In this document: in pieces, positions 25,461 to 35,493 of the stretch | How positions within the stretch are numbered: the first letter of the stretch is position 1 | How the letters are laid out: the number at the start of each line of letters is the position of its first letter | Assembly: GCA_037102815.1 (NCBI GenBank) | Contig: BTPP01000008.1 | Location: forward strand, 1,860,001 to 1,924,000 | Direction of reading: 5' to 3' | Length of the DNA stretch: 64,000 nt | Origin: Neurospora intermedia | Taxonomy: Eukaryota > Ascomycota > Sordariomycetes > Sordariales > Sordariaceae | Notes under the pieces: model-generated | Databases searched by the model: none | Told to the model about the DNA's origin: nothing | The model's input: only the letters and a program-made list of their open reading frames with translations | Position numbers and translations under genes: made by a program

Positions 25461-27644
25461 TCACCAACACTCGTAAACCTCCTCCACCTCTTCCACCTCC
25501 TCAATACTCTCCATCTCCAAACTCCAAGCGTACCACTTATTCGTATTCCTCCGCTTACCCAGCACCGCCCTGACCCAAGTCTTCGGCTCCCTCTTGCCCT
25601 CCACCTCATCAAAAGCGTTCTCCTCTCCATCTCTCCACCGATTAAACTGATCAAGCTCGTGAGCATCCAGCAAGCGAAACATTCCCTCATACATCCAGTA
25701 CACCTGCTCGTCGTTGCCAATCACGATTTGTTTCTGCCCGTCGGGGTGGTTAAAAAGACCGATCACGCCCCAGTCGTCGTCGAGGTCTTCGGGGTCTTTC
25801 CAGATGGAGAGGGTGGATTCCCAGGCTGCAAGGGGGTCAGAGGAGTTGTAGTTATCTTCGTCCTCGTACCAGTCGTCAGCGAGGTCGGTGGATGAGAGGA
25901 GTTCGATGCCGGTGGTAGCCTGATTGTCAAAAGATCCGGTGCGATCAATGAGTTCGATGGGTTGATTTTGGTAATAATCGTTGTCGACGTCAAACCAGTC
26001 TTGTCCCTTGGATTCCTACTCCTCGGGGGTAGTGGCTTGCTTGTCCGACTCCTCATCCTCCACACTCTCAATAATGGCAATCGCGTTGCTGGTCATGACT
26101 CCCTCCTCGGCGTCCGCTTGTTGCTTCTTGTCGAAATCGTCGCGGGTAACGACGGGGGTTTGCCTGGTCCATTGGATAAACTCCTGGTACTCGGCCTTGG
26201 ACATTGGGCGGATTTCGTCATCGTCGTTGAGGGCGTACCAGTAGCCACAAGTCATTTGGACATAGCGGCAGTTGCGGTCGAGGCGCTCCATGATGAGAGA
26301 GACTTCGAGATGGGAGGGTGACAGGTGGGAGTAGTTGTACATGTTGTCGAAGGAGGAGGTGTCAAGAGGGGCGGGAGACGACTGGCTCTCTTCGGCTTGC
26401 TTGGGCTCGTTGATGTTTGCCAGTGCGGGATCGTCAAACTTGTGGTCAACTTTGGTTGTGTTGGGGGTGGAGTACACCGTTTCGGGCGTATCCGGAGTGG
26501 TGGCTCTGCTCGCATTGCTATCGGCAGTGTTGTCCGTTTCGGTCGAGGAAGTGGTACTGGGCATAAAGTTAGCGGTTTTGCTGTGAGCACGAGGTAGGGT
26601 TTGGTTGGATAACTTACTCAATGGACAATCTGTGAGCATGGTTGAGGAAGACGACTTCAGTGTCCACTACCTTCTCGGAGTTGATGTTCTCAGTCTTCTT
26701 GTTGGTCAAAAGCTTCATGTCGGGAGCGGTGGCCTTGTTGACTGGAATGCTTTGCTTGGTGGCCTCAATGGCTTGCTTCTTGGTCTCGGAGATCGAGTGG
26801 CACAGTTCGGGTTGATTGGTGACGGCATGCACCCACTTCATCTTATCTTCCCCGAGAAAGCGCTCGAAGTCATAGCCAATGCTTGAGGCGGAGACGCCCA
26901 TGTCGTCAACGTCAGCGACGTCGGTGATCTTGGAAGCCATGGAGCTATTGACCTCGACAATGTCGATGATGGGGAGGACATGGTGGTAGGTATGGCTCTT
27001 GGAGCTGTCAACCTCGATGATGTCCGTTTCGGGTAGGACATGTTGATAGATGTGCTTCTCATTCTTCTCATTGGTGAAGAGCTCCTCATCAGCGATGCGT
27101 GGAGTGGTGTCGCGGTTGTCGTTAGTGATGGTGTCGACATTGTGGATGAGATCGTCTTGGTGAGAGACTTCGACAACGTGAGCAGGCTTGTTGTCCTCGA
27201 TGACAAGAGGCGCGGTGGCTTGAGCGTCGGTCGACTGGGTGGTATCCTTGCAATTGTCGACGATGTTGGACTCGCGAGTCGTCTTGTTGGTGGAGGTGAT
27301 GTCCTTGAGGGTGGTATCGATGACAGCGTTCATGCGCCGAGCTTTCGTGATGTTGTCGATCAGGCTGGCTTCCTGAGTCGAGTCATTGAGGGAGAGTGTT
27401 TGGAATTCTTGAGGGGTGCTGAGGATGTTGGGGATCTGAAAAGCCTCAGTGGAGATGGACACTAACATGGCATGGTTAGAATTGTCCAGGAATCCGAAGC
27501 TGCGACTATTGTGGGCGACCTACCATGAGCGATGCTTGATGCGGTAAAGGATGCGATGGCCATTGCCTTGATATCAGCAATGGTCGGGAGCGCAAGGCGT
27601 TGGGTCTGCGCCGTGAAGGCTGAGGACCAGAAGGAGAAAGTCAT
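25461..27644 (-). CDS. Array gene B: GWY-module protein with in-frame TAG
   Basis: Exons are 27644-27524, 27461-26618 and 26556-25461. Introns of 62 and 61 nt have GTAGGT and GTAAGT donors and CTAAC branch sites. The short first exon encodes MTFSFWSSAFTAQTQRLALP, similar to the first exons of C, D and E. Exon 2 carries two copies of a YxHVLPxxDIxEV motif (HIYQHVLPETDIIEV and HTYHHVLPIIDIVEV), then YDFERFLGEDKMKW. After the phase-2 intron comes TPDTPETVYSTPN and a GWY module near residues 415-457 (YVQMTCGYWYALND). TAG is codon 502 (26018-26016). The frame then continues for 184 codons, including a second module (NHPDGQKQIVIGNDEQVYW), to TGA at 25461. Full length would be 686 residues. Function unknown. 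Confidence 0.72.
26010..26022 (-). other. Weak hairpin around the internal TAG of gene B
   Basis: GGA pairs with TCC around the loop GTAGGAA, which contains TAG. A CCC/GGG pair lies just outside, past a 2x2 mismatch. Only 3 + 3 bp, so it could be chance, but the layout matches gene D. Confidence 0.35.
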
Positions 27645-27823
27645 TGCGATGAAGTGAAGATTGAAGTGGCGTATCACGAAGGTGATGAAGTAAGATGATA
27701 TTGAAAGATGATGAAGGATGTCGAGGCTTCCTTGCTGTGGTGTGCAATGATGCGTGGGATATCCTTGTGTTTTTGGATGGGGGAGGAAGAATTTCGGTTC
27801 AGGATCTGTGGCAGCGAGGGAGA

Positions 27824-28153
27824 TTCTTATAGCCTCCCTGGCGGGAACGTGCTTTCAACTGTCGCTGGCGACTGTCAACAGGTTTGGATGGTTTGTTGAC
27901 ATGGTGATGGTGTTGAGGTTGACATGGCGAACGGATATGTGACATCTGATTGGTCGGTTTGGGGATCAGGGGTACGAATAGGGTAGGTGAGGACTGAACA
28001 GCACTGAACAACAGTGCAGTGCTACGGATAACACTTCAGTCCTGTTCAGCTCTGGAACCCATGTACTTTTATGTGATGCAATTGAGAGCTGTTCGCTTTT
28101 GGTTTTCGTGAAAGTGGCCTGGCAACCATACAGAATAGGTGAATACTGAACAG
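27824..28153 (-). promoter_or_regulatory. Gene B promoter region with TGAACAG motifs
   Basis: A CTATAAGAA box (27824-27832, minus sense) lies about 180 bp upstream of the ATG. TGAACAG/CTGTTCA heptamers follow at 27995, 28042 and 28147, with a partial copy between. A GTCGC/GCGAC inverted pair (CTGTCGCTGGCGACTGTC) sits near 27858-27876. Confidence 0.5.
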
Positions 28154-28902
28154 CGCTGAACGGGAACTCAGTGCTGGGGATGACGACTTCACTCCAGCGG
28201 TGACTGTCAAATCCTCAATCTATGAGCTTCTCTGTGCTAATATGGAAGCATTTTACCATCATGTTGGTATGAGAATTCGCTGTCATCCAGCTTCCGGCTT
28301 TCTCACGATCTCACATGCCAAGACATACGCTGATGGGGATGGAGAGACAAGGGTGACGGCGGTATTCACATGGTCTATGACACTCGGCGACAATACCAGC
28401 ACACATTTGTTCTATCATGGAATAGGCAATGCAAGGAGGTATAAGATGTACGGAGATAAGGCCTACGAAGTTTTAAGGTCAAGTTACCTATGTATTCTGA
28501 GGCAGTAAGATTTCACGGTCATGGCATAGGAAGAAGTTGCTGTACCAATGAACGATCAACAAAGACACTACCGGTAGTTTGGCACATTTTGTACACTTGG
28601 GAGAAATATTGAAAAGAGTGGTGCATATCTAGTCAAGCAGCAGAATAAGAGTCATATCAAGTTTTTCATCCATGTCAATCGTGACTTCCAGCGAAGCAGT
28701 GAGATTTGCTGGCGAGCTTGCAGGTATCATGCCACGTCACGAGTCACTTGGATATGAGACAATGTTAGGTATCTCATAAACTTTCATTCATCTCCTTAGC
28801 TCAATCATCTGATCCCATCCTCCTATCCTTCATTCATGGACCAGTTCGCTTCAAATCCCTACATCCCGAGCCACAGCTTTATCCTTGAGTCCACTTAGTT
28901 CA
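28154..28902. other. Spacer between array genes B and C
   Basis: No supported gene. One open frame of 102 codons on the + strand (28200-28508) has no recognisable motif. The last ~150 bp are probably the 3' end of gene C. Confidence 0.4.
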
Positions 28903-30710
28903 TCATAGAAAAACTTTAAAGTCTTCCTCGTTCTCCTCAACCTCCTCAATGATCTCCATTTCCCAAACTCTCTCCTGATCTTGGTGATCCTCCACCTCCA
29001 CTTCGTCAATCTCCTCGCAAGCCTGCTCCTCGTCCTCCTCCTCGATGACATCAAGACCCCAGACCATCACCGAACCATTCCGATCCTCAACTTCCTTGAC
29101 TTCCTTGACTTCGTCAACCTCCTCCTCAATCTCTTCATCCTCCTCCAGAATGGTATCAAGCCCACAAAAACTCTTGCAACCCTTCTCCTCCTCCTTAAAC
29201 TCCCCGCTCAAATACAACATCGCAGCCGGATCACTGCTACGCCAGTAATTGAAGTCCTCAAGCTCCTCATCGAGCATCAGCATGAACGCCCCCTCATACT
29301 CCCAGTACCACCGCTCATCGCTGCCAAGGACGTAGTTCTTGTTGCCATCAGGGTGCTCATACCACGCCAAAATTTCCCAGTTCTCGGGCATGTCTTTTTC
29401 TTCCTTCCACTCCATGTACTCAGCCAGGGGATGTCTGGGTTCGTCCTCCTCGGTGTCACACTCGTCGTCGTCGGAGTAGTAGGTCACCATCTCTAAACCG
29501 CGGGAAGTCGCGACTGCTTTGACTTTTGGTTCCCTCTCTCTTTTCTCATCGTTATTGTTACCGTCGCTGCTCTCAAGCTGAGTTGCAACCATCACCTCAG
29601 GCTCCTACTCCTCAGTGTTGGTGGCGGGCTTGGTATCAGGATCGTTCATCCAAGCCAAGAAATCCTCATGTTCATCTGGTAGCATGCGACTAATTTTGCG
29701 GCGGTCATGGTAGATGTACCATTTGCTGTTGGTGAGGAGGACGTATTGGAGGCCGTATTCGGGGCGGTCGATGGTGTGGACGATGTCGAGGTCGTCGAGG
29801 GAGTCGTGGTCTTTGGTTGACTCATTGTCATCGTCGCTGGCGTAGTCGTCGTCGCTGGCATGGATGACGCTGGAGTAGTCATCTACGTGGCTGTCGCTGG
29901 CGGGATCAGATGGAGTGGGTGAGGGGGTGCGCGAGCCGGACGAAGAAGGCGCAGTCGGGAAAGTGCCCCTGATGAGCCGGAATGTGGGGAAGCATCGGTA
30001 GGCGGTGGGGCTTTCATCTTGAATTGAGGAGTTGATGTCGCGGGAAGAACCGCTTTCGTCGCATTGCTCAGGGGTCTTAATTTGACTGCGCTTGTTCTTG
30101 GTGTTGGCAATGGAGGATTGAGAGTACTCCGTGTCTTCAGTGTTGGCAGTGTCCTTGCTCGAGTTGCTGTCGACAGAGAACTTGGAGTTGTTCGAAGAAG
30201 TTGTGCTGCAGAAAGTTAGTACCGGCTTATGCAGAAGCGATGCAGATGCAGAGGGATGCGGATGACTTACTCGGTGGAGACCTTGCGAATGCGACAAGAC
30301 TTGTCGGTGTCAGCAACGCCGGCGTCGATGGGAGAAGCCTGACCATCGCGGACAGGGGAAGGCAAGTAGCCGGCTCGAGCGATTTTGAGGGAAGGGGAGG
30401 TGGGTTTGTCGTCGAGTTCGTCGATGCCGTCAATGCTCATGTCATCGTCGACGTCAGAGGCGCTGATATTTTCCTCGGCATCAGCCTTGGAGACAGGTCC
30501 AGCCTGTTCAGAGAAGTTAGCGAGATGCGAGACATGATTATGCGCAATGTTCTGATTGGTACTAACCCTTTTGGTAGGATCCCGCGTGGCAGTCATGGCA
30601 ATAGGAGCCTCGAAAGACCCGTTGATGATTGCTTTGATGATGGCAGCGTTGGGGAGGGGCAGGCGGTAAGCATGAACGGCAACACCCGAGGACCACATAG
30701 AAGAAGACAT
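28903..30710 (-). CDS. Array gene C: GWY-module protein with in-frame TAG
   Basis: The ATG is at 30710. Main exons are 30710-30271 and 30205-28903, split by a 65-nt phase-2 intron with a TACTAAC branch. A probable extra intron at 30504-30566 (63 nt, GTTAGT donor, GCTAAC branch, CAG acceptor) is open and a multiple of three, so it may be retained. The N-terminus MSSSMWSSGVAVHAYRLPLP resembles that of B. A GWY module (TIDRPEYGLQYVLLTNSKWY) lies near residues 285-325. TAG is codon 347 (29607-29605, unspliced count). The same frame then runs 233 codons with a second module (GSDERWYWEYEGAFMLML) and a very acidic tail with the repeated text WGLDVIEEEDEE, to TGA at 28903. Full length is about 580 residues, or 559 if the small intron is removed. 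Function unknown. Confidence 0.7.
29599..29612 (-). other. Weak hairpin around the internal TAG of gene C
   Basis: AGG pairs with CCT around the loop AGTAGGAG, which contains TAG. Two more pairs lie beyond one mismatch. Short and possibly fortuitous; listed because the placement matches the other six genes. Confidence 0.3.
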
Positions 30711-30892
30711 GATGATGTTCTTGATGGTTAAAAGTGGCGAGAGGGAGAAGTTGTTGCGACGATGTGTCGTTGTGGTGTGGGAGGCGCTTTGGGCTTGAGT
30801 TGCGAGTCGATATGTTGACGGTGCAGTTTGGTGTCCAAATTTAGGATGCAGGGGGAAGAAGTTTTGGGAGGGGATCTGAGAGCGAGCTCGCG

Positions 30893-31140
30893 ATATTATA
30901 CCCTTGAACAGATTGGCTGTCGCCGACACGCTGATGCTATTCCCACGTACGACTGTGGGTGAACTGTTCAGTTGTTCACGTTCTTCGGGTGGTGAAATTC
31001 CGTTGCGAGGGCAACCGGCGAAGTAATGAATGTTCATGGATTCCTGGTGTCATAAACAGAACAGGCGGATTTAAATTCAGATCTTGAACAGTGTTGCTGT
31101 TCATGGGTAACCGGGCTGACCTCAACAGACTTGTGAACAG
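30893..31140 (-). promoter_or_regulatory. Gene C promoter region with TGAACAG motifs
   Basis: A TATAATAT box (30893-30900, minus sense) lies about 185 bp before the ATG. TGAACAG/CTGTTCA heptamers are at 30905, 30964, 31085, 31098 and 31134. A TGTCGCCGACA inverted repeat is near 30917. Confidence 0.55.
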
Positions 31141-31883
31141 TGCCACAGTGGTTGGAGGCTATTCAGATTCGACGCGGGCAGCGGAGCACTCCATGTTTTC
31201 ATGTGCTATTCGATGAACAAGGTCACGGATATATTGGTAGGGTAAAATCACATTATGAAGAAGAGAACGAATGGAACTGGTCAGAAGTTGATGGGAAGGG
31301 ACAAGAGGTATAACTATTTACCTGGTCGCCGACCCAGGACACAGCGTGTAGAGACAAGTCTGGCAGTCTTTGGCATGATATAAATGTACATCTTGGACTG
31401 AAACGGTACAGCGGGCAAGTGGTGGTATAAAACGTTGATGTCGCGAAAACTGGTGGAATCTTTCTGTCAATAGATCACAGAGTAAGGCGAGGGTCATTCT
31501 GGCCCGAGACTTTCACGCCCATAGACTGAAGCACGAGTGTTTGACTACGAAGAAGTACACAGCTACCTAGGTAGGAAGACGTACATCATCTGCAAATAAT
31601 ATCGGGCAGTTATCCTCGGGCGCCGCACAATCTATGATAGGTAGCAGAGCAAATCACAATCAAACGACGGGGATCAGAGCAAGTCACAATCACTAGGCGG
31701 TCGCGGAGCAGTTCATATATCACTTTATAGCTTTCCATTCTCTAATCGGTCTCTATCTCATACCACATCCCCATGATCATTCAGCCTAACTCAGCCAGCT
31801 TTTTGTCCTTCAACCCTTTCACCAGTGACTTTGTGACCCCATTCTCTCCATAATCCTTCCTCACATCGTGACACTCCACGTAC
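31141..31883. other. Spacer between array genes C and D
   Basis: No gene supported. Nothing beyond short random frames seen; the right-hand part is probably the 3' untranslated region of gene D. Confidence 0.4.
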
Positions 31884-33740
31884 TCAAGCCTCCTCCTCCT
31901 CCTCAGTGATGTTATCGAGTCCCCAGCGGTTCATGCCCAAACCCTCCTCAGTAGCATTGACCTGAACTAAGCTACCGTCCTCCAACCGGCCGTTGAGTAA
32001 GTCCAGTTCATCTTCCAGCAAACGGCGGAACTTTCCCTTATACTCAAAGTACCATTCTTGATCGTTCCCCAAAGCGTATTTCCTGTCGGCAAACTCGGGG
32101 TGGTTGAAAGACCGGACGACTTCCCAACCTCTGCCTAGCTCGCATCTCTTCTTCCAGCGAAGAAGTTCTGCCCAGTCCTCCTCTTCTTCTTCGTCTACAT
32201 CTTCGACAATATCTTCGTTCTTTTCAAATCCCTCCAGGATCTCCGCACCGTTAGATTCCTAGTCCTTGGGTCTGGGAGTCCAAAAGGGGCTCAGCTGCGA
32301 TGGATTGATAGTGGGTCGGTGGTCATTTTTGTTCTGGTGAAAGTTGGAGTTGAAGTTGGAGGGTTTACAGTTGACGGCGTCGATCCAATTCAAGAAGTTC
32401 TCGTACTCGCCTTCCACCATCTGCCGAACATTGTCGTCATCTTCAACCCAGTACCAGTAGCCACACGTGAGCATACCGTACTGGTTACCGCTGATGGGGT
32501 CGGTGAGGACTGTTACGAATTCCAGATTCTTCAGATCCTCCTGGGTCAGACCCTGGTAGGCGTAGTCGTAGACATAGTTGAAGGTGGGGAGAGAGGCCCT
32601 GATTGGGATGCGGGAGTCGGGCTCATTAGCTGCGAGAGAGAACCGAATGTGGTCCGCGTCTTCGTCGGAGATGTCGGTGGGAGGTGATAGTATAATTTCC
32701 GGGATCGAGGGGAAAGTCGGCTTCTCGTCTGATTCGGTTGAGACGTTGCCGAGCGATGTGCAGGCCGTATCCGATGTATCGGACTCAGTGTCGGCGCTCG
32801 GGGTGCTGGATGTTTGTGTGGTTACGTTGAACGAATCACTCCTTGAATGCAAAAGTTAGTAATTGCTCAAATGGATAAGTGTCATCAACAAGGAGCACGT
32901 ACTCTGTAGAGATCTCGCTGGAATGCTGAATCGTACTGTCATCCGACTGCGCAACGGTCGGAACATGCTTGCCGTCTGCACCTTCTCTCAAGTGGGTGGG
33001 GCGGGCTGCATCTGCATCTTGACGGCGTCGCTCGACTTTCTGGACGGCTGCCTTCTTCCCAAACACGCGCTCGTCCGGGCGCGGAATCCACATCATTCGA
33101 TCATCGTCAAGAAAACGCTCGAAATCATTGTAGTGGCTGCTGGAAGCAAAAGCAGCCGAGTCGTCAAGGTCATCAACGGCGGAAAGGTTAACCTCGAAAA
33201 CATCCATGGTGGGAAGGACATGAGTGTAGATGTGAGTCTCGGTCTCGGGGTTGACGGAGTCCAGGTCCTTGGGGATCATCGGGGCGGCCTCGACAATGTC
33301 AACATTTGAGGCTTCTTCGCGGATGTCATTGCCAGGGAGGGGACTGTCGATGTTCTCGGTGATGGGCTCGATGATAGTGGCGTCAGTGACCGGAGCGATT
33401 ATGGCCGGATCGATGGAAGGGTAGGTAGGGGCTTCGTTGGTTGTCTCGAAGGCGCAGGTCGCTTCGGTACCCTTGATGTCTGGGACACTGATATCATCGG
33501 GTCGACCAATGTCGATCCTTCTCTTCACCTTGCGTACCTGGATAATGTTAGTAAGTTAACTTGCTTGACGTTGGAAGAGAGTATGCTTACCTTCTTGGTA
33601 ATAGGAAGACGATTAGAGTTGTCGATCATAAGCGACAGCACGGTGGAGGTAGCATTGGCAACAAGGATCATGTCCGCGAGGTTTGGCAAACAAAGTCGAA
33701 GGGCATGCTGGCCCAAGTCCCAAAGAAAGGAAGCGGTCAT
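31884..33740 (-). CDS. Array gene D: GWY-module protein with in-frame TAG
   Basis: Exons are 33740-33591, 33537-32903 and 32841-31884. Intron 1 is 53 nt with a TTACTAAC branch. Intron 2 is 61 nt, GTACGT donor, phase 2. The start was chosen because ATCGCCACCATGACC fits the start context and the peptide MTASFLWDLGQHALRLCLP matches the first exons of B, C and E. Exon 2 has THIYTHVLPTMDVFEV and NDFERFLDDDRMMWIPRP, shared with B and E. Exon 3 has a GWY module near residues 385-425 (YGMLTCGYWYWVED). TAG is codon 456 (32261-32259). The frame stays open for 124 more codons with a second module (ALGNDQEWYFEYKGKFRRL) and the ending WGLDNITEEEEEA. Full length would be 580 residues. Function unknown. Confidence 0.72.
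32253..32265 (-). other. Weak hairpin around the internal TAG of gene D
   Basis: GGA pairs with TCT (one G-T wobble) around the 7-nt loop CTAGGAA containing TAG. Same geometry as gene B but only 3 bp. Confidence 0.3.
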
Positions 33741-33905
33741 GGTGGCGATGAGGTTTGTTGTGGGAATATGAGAGTGAAATGTTGTTAGACGGGAGTCGAG
33801 TTGTGATGCTCGAGGGTGCGAGCCAATGGATGACGGTGCAGTTTGGAATCCTGATTTTGGATAAGGATGAAGAATTCTGGGACAGGATTGAGAATGGCTG
33901 CGCCC

Positions 33906-34278
33906 AATATATACCCCTTCAAAAGGTCGACTGTCGCTACGATCATGAAGCCATCGGCGACTCTCGACCTTGGTGAACTGTGCTTGTCTGTTCACATCTT
34001 GATGGGGTTGATGTCCGTTACTCGGGTAACCGTTGATGAACGGCAGAGCTGGGCTCCGAGCAGTGATGCTGTTCATGAATGTGTCCACGATTACCTGGGC
34101 AGTCTTCTGAGCAGTAGAACATGGGCATCGAGGCTGTTCAAATATCATATCTGTACTAGGTTACTGTTCAGGGAGAGCCATGATTCTTGTGCCCGGCAAA
34201 ATCCGACCGCGTGGACAGCACAGACAGGCTCTGAACAGTGAGGTTATATGTGGGGAGGTGTTAGACCAACGTGAACAG
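33906..34278 (-). promoter_or_regulatory. Gene D promoter region with TGAACAG motifs
   Basis: A TATATATT box (33906-33913, minus sense) lies about 170 bp before the ATG. Six TGAACAG/CTGTTCA heptamers occur at 33988, 34069, 34134, 34164, 34232 and 34272. GTCGC/GCGAC elements flank 33930-33963. Confidence 0.55.
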
Positions 34279-34770
34279 TCCTGTGACTTTAGATATCCCT
34301 GGTCATCCATATAACTCTGCGACACAACTGGTCGACCGTGTACAAGTAGGAGAGCGACATGGTGTAGGGTCAACGGTAGGGTCTGGAATTATAAGAAGTC
34401 GACATGCAACAGAATGAGCAAGATATAGGCATGTTCATTCATCATTTTCCCAGGACCTGTGTTTATGATCCCCCGTGTGAGACTTGTATACATGTTCTTC
34501 TGGCGATGATTCAACTTCACATACGTTGAGACTACGAGAGAACTGTAGTCCAAGTCGTGAACGCGTGAAGACACTGCTTGATAAAAGGACAGATCAGATA
34601 TCGAGAGAGTCGAACAGAAAAACTTAGTTAGTGAAGAGTGAACACGGAAGCATTCTGGTAATTTTTATCTACAACTCATGCTGTCAGATTGATGGTGTGC
34701 GCGAAGCTCAATTCGGCGTGTTTTTTTGGGCGAACCCTACGTAATCACTAATATCAGTATCTCTAGCAAA
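34279..34770. other. Spacer upstream of gene D, left of the MITE
   Basis: No gene seen. The segment ends in the sequence CTAGCAAA (34763-34770), repeated at 35237-35244 on the far side of the inserted element. Confidence 0.5.
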
Positions 34771-35236
34771 GAGCTTGACTTGCCGCACCGTCCCTAATGT
34801 CCTCATGCACCCTTTTCAGCTGCTATAATTACAAGTCGTTTTTACGTATAACTTACTGTATTACTGATGCTTCAGGCTATTCTAGGGCACTTAGTTATAA
34901 GGGTATAAAAGTAATTGAATACGATTAATTGTAAAGTATGAGCGTTTCGCTATTGGTTTTATAAATGAGTGCGGTCGATTTGGGGAGTGTAGATGTAGTT
35001 GTGTAGCGATGTTTCTGTGCAGAAAAAGAGCCTTGACTGTGCGGCGCATATTGAAATCGTTAAGTTTCATTGACACACGATTGGATGTTACATGACATTT
35101 TAAAAGTGGGTTTTACCATACAAAACGCGGGACTTTACATGTCAGCTGTCATCGGTTGTCATGTGGAGAAAAAGGGGTGCGTGAAGTCAAAATAGGGTGC
35201 GTGAGGACATTGGGGACGGTGCGGCAAGTTAAGCTC
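34771..35236. mobile_element. hAT-like MITE, 466 bp, with 8-bp target duplication
   Basis: The ends form a long terminal inverted repeat of about 43 bp: the left end begins GAGCTTGACTTGCCGCACCG and the right end is its inverse with a few mismatches. The element is flanked by a direct 8-bp duplication CTAGCAAA (34763-34770 and 35237-35244). An 8-bp duplication is typical of hAT transposons. The interior has no coding capacity, so this is a non-autonomous miniature element that needs a transposase in trans. The nearly intact ends and exact duplication suggest a fairly young insertion, and its size is near the ~400-bp lower limit known for RIP. It lies between genes D and E. Confidence 0.8.
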
Positions 35237-35493
35237 CTAGCAAAGGGTAAAGAACATCAAGATCAACCACAAACAAAGCAATATTATTTATATCAATCAC
35301 TGGAAGTATTGAGGTAGTCACTTTAAAGTCAAATAATAGTACTATCAGCCATCAAATTGCTATGTAGACTGTTATAACGAAGGAAAGTCCGCAATTATGA
35401 CCATTCCTGACTTCAGCCCCTTGTCATCTCCCTCCTTCAAACCCAAACCCTCCTTCCAGTGACCCCCAGCTGGCCTTCCGACAATCCCTTCTC

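Noticed and set aside
25990-26040. The internal TAG codons are just 3' splice acceptors
   Set aside because: No GTANGT-type donor or CTNAC branch is seen at suitable distance upstream in the genes with the clearest sequence (B and A), and the text before the TAG reads as coding. Gene M is the one case where splicing stays plausible.
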